A DNA stretch of 64,000 nucleotides, taken from contig JAGYVD010000004.1 in the NCBI GenBank assembly GCA_021209875.1, positions 3,819,001 to 3,883,000 on the forward strand, read 5' to 3'. Of the stretch, positions 11,424 to 24,716 are shown piece by piece; position 1 is the first letter of the stretch; each line of letters opens with the position of its first letter. The translations under genes and the position numbers were made by a program. The DNA comes from Rosellinia necatrix (taxonomy: Eukaryota > Ascomycota > Sordariomycetes > Xylariales > Xylariaceae). The notes beneath the pieces were generated by a model. It saw only the letters and a list, made by a program, of their open reading frames with translations, did not search any database and had not been told where the DNA came from.

Positions 11424-11968
11424 ATGCCGACTCCACTCGATAATGTTATGAAATCAAAGGTATGTATATATATCAATACTCTACGCCGTCTACTCGGTGA
11501 AAACCAGATCGTCTGACTTAGAATAGAACGCGGTTCTAGGTATATTCAATCAGTACTTGACAATCCGCCGCGGGCTGGGTACTAATGGAGATATACATCA
11601 AAGCCTTCTCTGGGCTAGTCACAGCGGCCGTCGCAGTAAGTTGTCCCCTACTAACGACGAGCCTCACGCACACCGATATTGCCTTGGTATACCGCTGGTA
11701 ATATATAATGCCTTATGGAATCTAATAGTTCACTGATAGTGGTCTATTTGGGGTGGAGACATATTCCCTACAGAGGCCGATCCCACCGGTAACCCAGAAA
11801 CGTGGACGAGGGAGGAGTTGCGTAGATGGCTAGCAGCTGTAAGTGAAACCACTGCTTCCAGTGCCCGGGTATAATGACTGACTTTGGCCTGTTTAGCGTA
11901 ACCTATATCCGGGTTCGAATGACACAAAGGAGCAACTGCTGGAGAGGGTCAGGGCAAACATGCGATAG
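11424..11968 (+). CDS. Small membrane protein with SAP/HeH-like C-terminal motif
   Basis: The supported exons are 11585..11635, 11740..11838 and 11897..11968. They give 73 residues from the ATG at 11585: a hydrophobic N-terminus (IKAFSGLVTAAVAWSIWGG), an acidic link (FPTEADPTGNPETW), then TREELRRWLAARNLYPG and KEQLLERVRANMR. The last part has the helix-loop-helix spacing of SAP/HeH-like motifs seen in short fungal proteins. Splice sites are canonical (GTAAGT..TAG, GTAAGT..TAG) with CTAAT and CTGAC branch points, and the phases agree. An upstream ATG at 11424 followed by a GTATGT donor at 11460 may mark a further first exon; I could not join it in frame with confidence, so the N-terminus is open. 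The role is unknown. Confidence 0.6.
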
Positions 11969-12412
11969 TAATGACAATACGTGAAGAACAAGAATCAAAT
12001 CGCTTTTACCACATTCGCCCAGTCCCATTGGTAGAAAATCTATCCTGCTTCTGTTAATATCGATGCTTGTTTCTCGTTTCTTTGTGATGCACTCCAAGGG
12101 CTCTTGAACTGCCAGCCACATTCCTACCCAGGTAGGTAACTATAACTACTTAACCTACCTCGCATACCTATGTGGCTCACCGACCAACCACATATGTAGG
12201 CCGGGACCCGCATCTCTTCCTGCAGTACCCCACTTGCCGCTTATGGCTATTTTAGCCACAGGCCACCTTGACACGTACACACGTCCAGCAATTTCACTCC
12301 TGTCAGCTCGTCATACAGTACAAATCGTGACAGCTGGTCTGGGATCATCTCCAGTACTCCAGTGTCTATCTTGCCATCCATACCCTTTGCTAGAGGGAGA
12401 ACGCTTGACAAG
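11969..12412. other. Spacer upstream of STE24
   Basis: This holds the 3' end of the small SAP-like gene and the STE24 promoter, with one CCTACCCAGGTAGGTA element near 12124. No coding exon is apparent. Confidence 0.5.
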
Positions 12413-13920
12413 ATGGATCTCCTCCAGGCAAGTAATATGTTTCTTCTTTCTTACTGGCAATCTGTGTATTCGCCCGAATTATTGCCAGGACTAACGCATC
12501 ATGACCCCTCGTAGCGACTAGCTCGCGCCCTCGACCGTCCGCTCTTCCCGTGGAAGAGGCTCATCATTGGGTTCTCCGTCGCCCAGTACTGCTTCGAAGA
12601 ATTCCTTTCGCTCCGCCAATACCAGGTCCTCAAGAACAAGAACCCCCCCAAAGTGCTTGCGCAGGAGGTCTCGAAAGATGTGTATGACAAGAGCCAGGAA
12701 TACGGTCGCGCCAAAGCCAAGTTCGGTTTCATAAAGGGTCTCTGGGGTCAGATTCAGAACGTCGCCTTCATTCACTACGATGTCCTTCCTAAGCTATGGT
12801 CGTGGACCGGCGACCTTCTGCTTCGCTTCGCACCTGCTCGATTTACCGGCGAGATCTCGCACTCCATTGTCTTCGTATTGTCGTTCATCCTCATCCAGCA
12901 AGCCTTGTCTCTCCCTGCCAACGTCTACCACACCTTCGTGCTAGAAGAGAGGTTTGGTTTCAATAAACAGACGCCCAAACTGTTTATTACTGATATGATC
13001 AAGTCTAATTTGCTTGCTTTCGTCTTCGCGCCTCCGATTTTAGCTGGTTTCCTCGCTATTGTGAAGAAGACGGGTAACCAATTCGTCACGTACCTGTGGC
13101 TATTTACTGCCGCTATCCAGATGTTTATGATCACGGTTTATCCTATTGTCATCTTGCCCCTCTTCAACAAATTGTCTCCTCTACAAGACGGCAAACTCAA
13201 GACAGAAACCGAAGCACTCGCCAAAAAATTGGAATTCCCGCTTCACGAACTGTTTGTCATCGACGGAAGCAAGCGCAGCGCCCACAGCAATGCCTATTTT
13301 TTCGGCCTTCCTTGGAAGAAGCATATTGTTATTTATGATACCTTGATCGAGAAGAGTAAGGAGGAAGAAGTTGTAGCTGTTCTAGCCCACGAGCTGGGCC
13401 ACTGGAGCCTTGGCCATACTACTCGACTCTTCGGCATTTCACAGGTATGCGATGATTCTATTCGCTATATATATATATATTTGTGATTTCTAACGATTTA
13501 TAGTTACACGTCTTCTATATCTTTACTTTGTTTTCCGTCTTCGTCAACAATAACTCATTGTACGCCGACTTTGGATTCATTAAGGAACACCCCATCATCA
13601 TAGGGTTTATTCTTTTCTCCGACGCATTGGCTCCCATGGACACCGTTATCAAGCTACTCATGAATATCATGAGTCGACGATTTGAATTCCAAGCGGATGC
13701 CTTTGCGCGCAATCTAGGTTATAAGGCCGACCTTGCTGCCTCCCTCATCAAACTCCAGGTCCAGAATTTGAGCACCATGGAAGCGGACTGGATGTATGCT
13801 AGCTATCACTTCTCTCATCCCATTCTTTCGGAGCGGTTGAAGGCTTTGGAGTGGACCCCTAGTGAAAAGGTGACAGATGAGAAGTCAGAGGTTGAGAAGG
13901 CGAGCGGACGTGAGCTATAG
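12413..13920 (+). CDS. STE24: CAAX prenyl protease 1 (zinc metalloprotease Ste24)
   Basis: This integral ER/inner-nuclear-membrane protease removes the -AAX tripeptide from prenylated CAAX proteins and further trims a-factor-type precursors. The model is join(12413..12427, 12515..13444, 13504..13920), 453 residues. M48 zinc motif: LAHELGHWSLGH (HExxH) near residue 297, with the third ligand in FEFQADAFA near 374. Several hydrophobic spans lie between residues 15 and 200, as in the family. The first intron begins with GCAAGT after CAG, a classic GC-AG donor, and gives MDLLQ/RLARALDRPLFPWK. A GT donor four bases on, paired with an acceptor eight bases later (CTAG/CTCGCG), would give MDLLQATRALDRP instead; I prefer the GC-AG model because it keeps the family start. 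Confidence 0.96.
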
Positions 13921-15679
13921 AGGGGCCATGTTCATTGATGAGGTTGTCGAAAAGGGTGGAAATGTCATGAACCCCCTTGCGAATGATACATTCGTACTAG
14001 ATAGAATCTGCGTACTACCTTATGGGATACATCAGCGATGCTACTTTTCATAGTATCACGGCCATATTTGAGGATAAGCTCCCTGGCCAAGCTGCTGAAG
14101 CCGACTACTGATTTAGAGGGACGAAGACACAAGTATAGACACACATACATGTACCTCCTGGTGACCTCACTGGCATGTATTATTTACTTGAATAATACTA
14201 TATGAGAGGTGAAATATTGGACTCTGCTTACCATAATCCGCGCACCTGATAAGGCATGCTCTACCAACGTAGGACTATATTAATGTCACATGGCCTTAAT
14301 ACTTCATCCCCTCTTCAGTGTAACTACGACTGTGCCGCAAATTTGGGCAAGGCTTCCCCTCACCTATCCCAGGCGAGAGATAACGCCTTCTAAGCAGTGT
14401 TGTAATGCAAGCATGCGGATTCGGCGGGAAGGGAAAGGGAGGGGGTAGGGAGAGGGCAGGGAGGTAGAAAGTCGCCCCCCTCCCTCCCCCTGAAGCTTTT
14501 CTGATCAACGCCTAGGGACGCCGAGTTCTGGAAAAACATACTTGCCGTGGGCTATTCTAAGGAACAACTGGCGACCAGCAAATACCCCTCGGCTTCACCG
14601 GCGTTCTTATGTCTTTAGTTCATCTTGATAACTGCACTCGGCATTGAGATCTTGCCCGTCTGAAATCAGCGTACCGACTCGTGTTGGAACACGTTGGCGG
14701 TATATATGTATGTATGTATGTATACCATGGAGGTCATCACTCTGGTGTGATCCACATTGGTGACACAGCATGCTGATAAATCCAGAATAACCGGCAAGCG
14801 GAGCCTGATTGCCTGGGGAACTTGCGCTGCTGTGACGGGGAGATGGACAGATCTATCCTCAATGACGAATACCACCCAAGAAGCAGGCAACTGGCCGAGC
14901 TAGGTAGTTATGGTAGTTATTGTTATGCGGGAGACATATCCAGCGCGCTGACGTGGCGCCTGACTAACTTACGCTCGTAAGGCTAATGGGGGTTGCGTGA
15001 GTGTATATCCTATTTTCTATTGTGAGGCTAAAGGCCAACCTTCTATGTTGCTAAAAACGATTATCACGGAACCTCTAGAGATTTTCGAATTCTCTAATGT
15101 AGTTGGACGAGGGCAATATGCCTAGCCTTTCCCCGAGCACCTCGGTAGATATAATTGGTTATAATGCTTTCTGTGTTCATTGTACAATGCGTAGAGCTCA
15201 TGTACAACCTTGATAGGCATGTCGTTGGGTTAAAAAGCCGCGGGGTACTGTGCCCGGGCTGCCAGAATTCTCATTGGTAGGTAGGCACTAGCCACCCCGG
15301 TTAGTGTGAACTGTACAGTACCTAGGTAGGTGGGCTAGGTAGGTACTATATAATAGGTATAGTTATGTGCATTAGATAAGCACCCCTGCAGCTATGGACA
15401 TAGGTACCTCTCTCTGTAGGTATCATGACGCGCCGTCTTTAATTGGGCCCACTATAATTAGTTAATTGGATAGGGCGCGTGTTTGACGCGACTCTCTTAA
15501 AACCACTTTATTGACAGCCAGAAAATCAGGGGACGGACTCACAGACCTGACCTAGTCTCGTTTTCTTCTTACCCGTACGTGCAGTTCGACCCGGGTACAC
15601 ACCACAACTCTCACCGGATCCCCAATATCAGGAATAACGCAGACACGACAGAGGGCAGACACGGCATAAGGCGGCAATC
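13921..15679. other. 1.8 kb spacer, no convincing gene
   Basis: This contains a G-rich plus-strand stretch at about 14435-14475 (runs GGG/GGGG with short loops), a (GTAT)n run near 14703-14722 and CCTAGGTAGG elements at about 15318-15345. It probably includes the STE24 3' end and the POL3 promoter. No gene is seen. Confidence 0.5.
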
Positions 15680-18600
15680 ATGACAACCGCCATCCTACCG
15701 CAGAAGCGTGCCCTTGGGGAGGCTCCCAATCGCCGCAACGTCCCCTCCACGCCCTCATCCACAAAACGACGCCGTTTAGAACCACTAACATCCTCGCCCG
15801 CGTCGCGCCTCAACAGCTCACAACATGCCCCCGGCTCGAAGCTGGGCTCGAGCCAACCGAAGAGCGCCTTCGAGTCCGAAGTGCTTGAAAAGCTCAGCCA
15901 GGATATTTCCGAGCTCAAGCAGACCAACACAGAGAAAGATCAGGCCTGGGAACGCCCGCCTGTCGTCGACTTCGATCCCGGGCGTAATAGTCTTATTTTC
16001 CAGCAGATCGAAGCCGAGGAAGGCTATCTCTACGGTGGTCGACCCACGGTGAAGCTGTTCGGTGTCACCGAGGACGGTCATTCTGTACTGCTACACGTCA
16101 CCGAGTTCAAACACTACCTCTATGTCGCCGCCCCTGTGTCCTTTGCGGTCAAGGACTGCGAGGTTTTCGCCTCCTACCTCGAGGCCCAACTGGCTCAAAC
16201 CCCGCCTGCCATCGACTCCTGCGAAGTTGTCATGAGGGAGAACATCTACGGCTACCAGGGGGGCACGCAAAGCCCGTATATTAAAGTCATTGTGACTGAC
16301 CCTAAATTCCTCCCCAGGGTGCGAGCCCTGATCGAGGCTGGCAAAGCGAATTGGAAGGGCATGTGGAGATCGGCCGAAGGTGGTATCATGACCTTCGACT
16401 CACTTCAATATGTCCTGAGATTTATGGTCGACTGCAAGGTATGAACCCCTGCTAGATGCTTCAACTCGCCTTCTAATTTTAAACTAGATGCCCGGTATGT
16501 CGTGGGTCGAAGCCCCTGCGGGGAAATATAAACTTGTCGACGAAGCCCGCCAGCATTCGAGTTGCCAGATCGAAGCAGAAATCGAATATCGTGATCTTAT
16601 TGCACACGAACCCAAGGGAGAATGGTCTAAGATGGCCCCTTTACGTATCCTATCGTTTGATATTGAATGCGCTGGTCGAAAAGGAATATTCCCGGAGGCA
16701 AATAAAGACCCAGTCATTCAGATTGCAAACATTGTTACTCGGTACGGAGAACATAAGCCTTTCGTCAGAAATGTTTTCTGTCTCGATACGACGAGCCCGA
16801 TTGTAGCCACACAAATCCTAGATTTTGATGATGAACGCGAGATGCTTAAGAGTTGGAAGGAATTCCTTGACAAGATTGACCCCGATCTAATCACTGGCTA
16901 CAACATTTCCAACTTCGACTTTCCTTATCTCCTCGACCGCGCGAAGTATTTGAAGGTGAAAGGGTTCGAATGCTGGACTCGGTTGCCTAGGTTAAAATCT
17001 GTTCACAAGGACTCCAGTTTCTCTAGTAAGCAGATGGGCAATCGAGACACCAAGACCACGAATACCAATGGCCGACTTCAATTAGACCTGTTGCAGTTGA
17101 TCCAACGTGATCATCAACTGCGCAGTTACACATTGAATTCAGTTTCTGCTCACTTCTTAGGAGAGCAGAAGGAGGATGTCCATCATAGCATGATCACAGA
17201 GCTATTCAACGGAACGCCGGAATCTAGACGTCGTTTGGCGCTTTACTGTCTAAAGGACGCCTATCTACCACAGCGGCTTATGGATAAGCTCTCTTGCTTA
17301 GCCAACTATACCGAAATGGCCAGAGTCACAGGCGTCCCTTTTAATTTCCTCCTCTCTCGTGGGCAGCAGATTAAGTTCATGAGCCAATTATTCCGCAAAG
17401 CCTTGGAACAAAAGCTTGTCATTCCTAACATGAAGTCAGAGGGAGCATCATCAGACGTCGCATACGAGGGAGCTACGGTTATTGAACCTGACCGTAGATA
17501 CCATGACGTCCCTATCGCTACCCTCGATTTCGCTTCCCTATACCCCAGTATCATGCAAGCTCACAACCTCTGCTATACAACCCTGGTAAAAAAATCGGCA
17601 GTCGAGAAATTTAAACTTAAGAAGGATGAAGATTATATTGTGACGCCAAACGGTGACATGTTTGTCACTGTTAAACGACGGAAAGGACTACTCGCCCAAA
17701 TTCTGGAGGAATTGTTGACAGCCAGAAAGCAGGCCAAGAGAGAGCTTGCTGTGGAAAAAGACCCTTTCAAAAAGGCGGTGTTAAATGGTCGGCAACTTGC
17801 CTTGAAAATCAGCGCCAACAGTGTTTACGGCTTGACTGGAGCGACAACTGGCAAACTCCCCTGCCTCGAGATCGCCAGCAGCACAACGAGTTATGGTCGT
17901 CAGATGATCGAAAAAACCAAAGACGAAGTCGAGAAGCATTACAACATTGCCAATGGCTATTCCCATGATGCTCGGGTCATCTATGGTGACACGGATTCTG
18001 TCATGGTTAAGTTTGGAACGCACGATCTGGCAGAAGCCATGAAACTCGGAGAAGAAGCAGCAGGCTATGTCTCATCGAAATTCGCCAAGCCCATCAAGCT
18101 TGAATTCGAGAAAGTATATTTCCCGTATCTACTAATAAACAAAAAGCGTTATGCAGGCCTTTATTGGACAAAGCCTGAGAAGTTCGACAAGATGGACACA
18201 AAGGGTATCGAGACGGTCCGACGAGATAACTGCTTGCTAGTACAAACTGTTATTGAGAAGGTGCTTCGTATGCTCTTGATCGATCGGGACCCCGATGGAG
18301 CTCAAGAGTGAGACTTACCCCCCTCCGCCTCACCTTCGGATTGATCCGCTCATCAAAGACTAACCTCGTGCCTTAGATACGTCAAAAACACCATCTCCGA
18401 CTTGCTGCAGAACAAGGTCGACATGTCGAAATTGGTGATCACAAAGGCCCTGACAAAAGAGAGCTACGATGCTAAACAGGCCCATGTTGAGCTAGCCGCG
18501 CGTATGAAGAAACGTGATCCAGGTTCTGCGCCCGGCCTGGGTGATCGTGTGGCCTATGTGATGATAAAAGGCGCCAGCGGGTCCAAGAACTTCGAGAACT

Positions 18601-19118
18601 CGGAAGATCCCATCTATGTGCTCGAGAACAACGTGCCGATCGATACGAGATATTACCTGGATAACCAGCTCGCCAAGCCTCTCAGTCGTATTTTCGAGCC
18701 TATCCTCGGCGAGGGGAAGGCTAAAATGTTGCTGATGGGCGCGCATACACGTGCTATCTCCGTCGCAGCACCAACGGTGGGCGGGCTAATGAAGTTCGCG
18801 AAGAAGACCATGACGTGCATGGGATGCAAGAAGCCGCTAGTGGGCAAGCAGGAGGGTGCGGGTGCAGTGTGCTCGGACTGCGCGCCGCGGGCCGGCGAAC
18901 TCTACAAGAAAACGCTAGACAAGGTGTCGGATCTCGAGGTGCGCTTCGGGCGGCTCTGGACGCAATGTCAACGATGCCAAGGCAGCATGCACTGCGAGGT
19001 TATTTGCAGTAGCAAGGACTGTCCCATCTTCTACATGCGCATGAAAGCCAAGAAGGACGTTGAGGATGCGGGGAAGGAGCTTAAGAGATTCGACTTTGAC
19101 CAGGCCATTATGTGGTGA
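15680..19118 (+). CDS. POL3: DNA polymerase delta catalytic subunit
   Basis: This is the B-family replicative polymerase that extends lagging-strand primers with PCNA and has 3'-5' proofreading. The model is join(15680..16438, 16488..18307, 18377..19118), 1,106 residues, close to the family length. The exonuclease domain has [10 protein letters not shown] (Exo I, near residue 310) and [10 protein letters not shown] (Exo II). Polymerase motif A is [17 protein letters not shown] near 600, motif [13 protein letters not shown], and motif [10 protein letters not shown] near 751. The C-terminus has the zinc site CMGC..CSDC near 1006 and the iron-sulfur site CQRC..CSSKDC near 1057, which recruit accessory subunits. 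The second intron interrupts [12 protein letters not shown] in phase 2. The first 90 residues are basic and Ser/Pro-rich, as expected for a nuclear-targeting tail. All catalytic Asp residues are present. Confidence 0.98.
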
Positions 19119-21030
19119 GGGTTAGGTAGGCGGCGAGACGCACGCAGGGACAGGTTCTTCGTTTGTAACGACGCATTCATGGTATGGCGCTTGGGGGAGT
19201 TCCTCGGTATTTATTGTCAAGTCCATCGCGTCTTATCTTTTCTTGATAGCGAGCATCCCAGGTCCGCGTTTCTCCAGGTAGGCAGTTCATGTAGGCAGGC
19301 CCATGGCGGTTGCGCCCAAGAGCACAACACACAACAAGTTTTGTTCACGTCCCATCCACATCCCGTCCACGTCCCGTCCACTCTACTCCACTCGCCGAGT
19401 CGTGAAGACGATGAGCCCTGTATTAGCCGTGCAATAGGAACATTGCTGGACACCTACTCATACTACGCAAAGCCAGGTCCGGGTACGTATTATGAATATG
19501 ATGGTGAGCATGAAACTACAATACTATGGAGTTGTTGATAAAGGCCCCAAGGCGAAGTCGGCCCGCCGTGCTTTTGCGCCGGTGCCGGAGGCTTCAATCC
19601 TACCTCCATCCTTACCCAGCGTGGTTATGGAAGACCCCCCCTTACTTAACTATAGCCCCGCCAAGCATACCAAGCTGTACCAAGCCCACCTACGGGGAGC
19701 TAGCTACCGCGCACTTTAGCAGGGCCCCGATCCTCCAGGTGCGGGCTGGTGCTTTAGTATTGGTCCTACGGGGCCGCTGATAGGTTAGTGCGGCGGTTTT
19801 AGGCACTTTCCAGTGCAGAGTGCAGGAGGAGACCCCCAATGCACTAGCGCGACGTGCATGCCCTACTGCAATGCCCACATGCGTCGGCGAGCACCGTCAT
19901 GAGCTTCCTGGACCCGCCAAGCCTGGGTGGACGAATAAATGAATGAGTGAGTGGGGTGGGCGCTCTCATGCAAGCGAATCTACAGTACTTGTTCCGAGCA
20001 TCTCGCAGACATCCCGGCAAAGGGCTCGCGGTTGGGTATGATGATGGCCCGAGCGGGGCATCCAACGATGGGGGGAGTTCTGAGGAAGGAAGTTCACGTA
20101 GGTAAGTGTATAGCACACGACAAAACTTGACGACCTGGGCCAATCAGGGTCGAGAATTGGTCCTCCCACGCCTGCCGGAGATGCACGCGTCTTGCCTCTC
20201 CCCCCGGCCCAAGAGGGATGCTTATTGTTTCGATTGATCGTTGCTGCTCCATAATATGCCTACTACACTACACTACCTACCTGATGCGACGGTGAAGGAG
20301 AGAGGAGAGCTGATGGGAGGGGTGCGTTGTCGTTCGTGCGCTTGCATCTCCGCCATGCGAAGCGAAGGGGAAGCGAGAGAGCTAGCGGGCGAGGGAGCTT
20401 ACTGCATCCTCTACGTGTGGCTGTACGGTAAATCGACGAGGGGGTCGCTCAAACACTGACACCTCGAAGCCGACGCCTCGAAGCCGACTCCTGGGAGTCG
20501 CCGGAAACGTTGCAACCGAAGCGCACGACGGCCGGTCGTTGAGATGGCTTTCCCACCATGGCTTGACATGCGGGATTCAAGCATTGTCCCGCATCGGTGT
20601 GCCGCAACTTCACAACCGCGCATAGGTATGAGACGATGGTCGGTAACGTATCTACTGATGATCAGGAATTCAACGTTACCCCCACCCCGGCGTGAAGGGG
20701 GAATTCCCCAATCGGGGCTCGGGTTGGTGGTTTCGTGGGTGTTCAATGGTGAATGTTTCGCTGGTCCCGCTTATGCCGGCAGGCTTTTGATCTCTACACT
20801 ACAGATCGACAGACAACCCAGAACGACAGGGCAGCACAGAAAGAGGGTGTGGGACGACGCTTATGCAAGTCCAATATAATGTATATCACTCATGAAAATA
20901 TTGGTTACTAAAATACCGCAATACTATTATTCAAGGGAAAAAATGGGAGAGACGCTTGAGATATGTGGTGTGACATCCCATCGTCCTATAGCAGCTGGTG
21001 GGATGGGCTGAGATCTTGGGGTCCCCCACC

Positions 21031-21088
21031 ACCTAGGTAGCTACCTACCTACCTACCTACCGTAGGCAGACCTTAACTAGGTAGGTTA
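21031..21088. repeat. CCTAGGTAGG/CTACC dispersed element, block
   Basis: An ACCTAGGTAG palindrome is followed by five tandem CTAC units and, after a short gap, CTAGGTAGG. The unit is identical to those at many other spacer positions in the window. Confidence 0.7.
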
Positions 21089-21709
21089 ATAAGTATGTAG
21101 GTGATATTACCGAGAACACTCAAGCACTGGCGCAAGCAACCGAAGGCGAGAAGATTAACCTGGTACCCTTACTTACTACGTATTTTTGTACGCCCCATAC
21201 GATGATGAGGATCTTTGTTTTTGTTTTTGTTTTTTTTGGGTTTTTATATCTTTAGGTGATTGGGTAGACCGAACCACTCGACGGGGTGGGTTTGGTCTCA
21301 GTTTCTCCTCACCCACAACTATTCTAAACAAATATTATCATATTGACAAGCCTAGTGGTCCGGTGTGCATACTTCCATGGACTAGTAGTTTTTGGTTTAC
21401 GCAAACGCATGTTATTCCATCGCATGTGGGCGACATGTGGCGAATCTCTAGCCAGCGTAATGCAGTTTGTTCTGTGATTCCAACGACGTTGTTTCGCGAC
21501 TATTGCATGCTGTGTACCGTAATCGGCCAAACTAATCTCGTCTTACGGGCTATCCGGGAGAGGGTCCGGTGTTAGGTAGGTAGGAAACGTTGTATTATAT
21601 GTGGTATGTTGGATTTGAGTCGAGCTGTTCCAACTCGATGGCAGTTAGTCCATGGATGAGACGAGATTGGGGCTTCGAAGCGGATTGAATTCAACGTCAG
21701 TTTAAGTAA

Positions 21710-21768
21710 GTACCTTAGGCAGGTAACTAGGTAGGTAGGTACCTATCTACCTATCTACCTACGTAGTA
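21710..21768. repeat. CCTAGGTAGG/CTACC dispersed element, block
   Basis: CTAGGTAGGTAGGTACC is followed by CTATCTACCTATCTACCTACG; the two arms are near-inverted and could form a hairpin with a stem of about 15 bases. Confidence 0.7.
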
Positions 21769-22737
21769 TGGTTTGGTAGATCCAGGCTCTTGGGCCATAT
21801 CCTCAGCCTGTAAGGCGACCCTACTTATTGGGCAGTCTGGGCGAGTTTCCTGTACACTAGGTAGTTGCGCCGAGCTGTGGCTGCCGAATTGCCATTTCCC
21901 TGCTCCTGCCCATGTTTGCGCGACTGTGTCCCCACGGGGCTAACCCCGAAACGCCCTGCAACGACCCAAGCCAAGCCTCTTAGCTCCCCTGAGATGTCGA
22001 GCCCTCTCTCTCTGCGCAACCCCCCACGAACGCAGCAGCATGTGAATGGCGTCGGTGGTTTCCAGCCTTCCCACCCTCCACCCTCCTAGGATCGGCCTTG
22101 CCCGTAGATGGCACATACGTACATACGCGCATGCGCACATACGCACAACACACAATGCCCAATTTCGGGACAAGACGGGTGGAAGGCCCGATCAGAGCAG
22201 GCACCATGCCTCCATCTATAGCCTGACGCGACATTTCCCGGCCCCGCGGACATTATCATTCAAAATAGGTCATATCAAATACCGCGCCGACTGCGGTGAT
22301 AGCAGCGTTTTTATGAGAAGGGCGACGGGGACGAACCAATGAATCCGTTATCCTACTTCATCAGGTAAGCGAGGTAGATGCCTGGCCTCGTCTTGCCTCA
22401 TCTCGTAGGCGGGAGACGTGGCTTCTTGCGGGTATATAACGTTAGAATGCCACCAAGAGCCGTCTTCTGTCTGCTCACCTCTCCCCTCCGAATCTGCGTG
22501 ATATCACTGTAACTCTATTTGTTGCACCGCTGCACACTTCGATCTAGGTTGTCGGCACTTTGTATTTGGTGTGTGAACCGAGCAGACTGGCCTCCGTCCG
22601 ACAGTATCAACCACCCGTACCTCCTGTCGTCAGTGGGACCCATTAGTATCTTTGACTTACTTATAAGCGGACCAAATCCCCGTGACAAATTATCGACGGC
22701 AATCCCGAAGGCCCTTTGCCTATCTGTTCTGCTTTGA

Positions 22738-24716
<1,979 letters not shown>

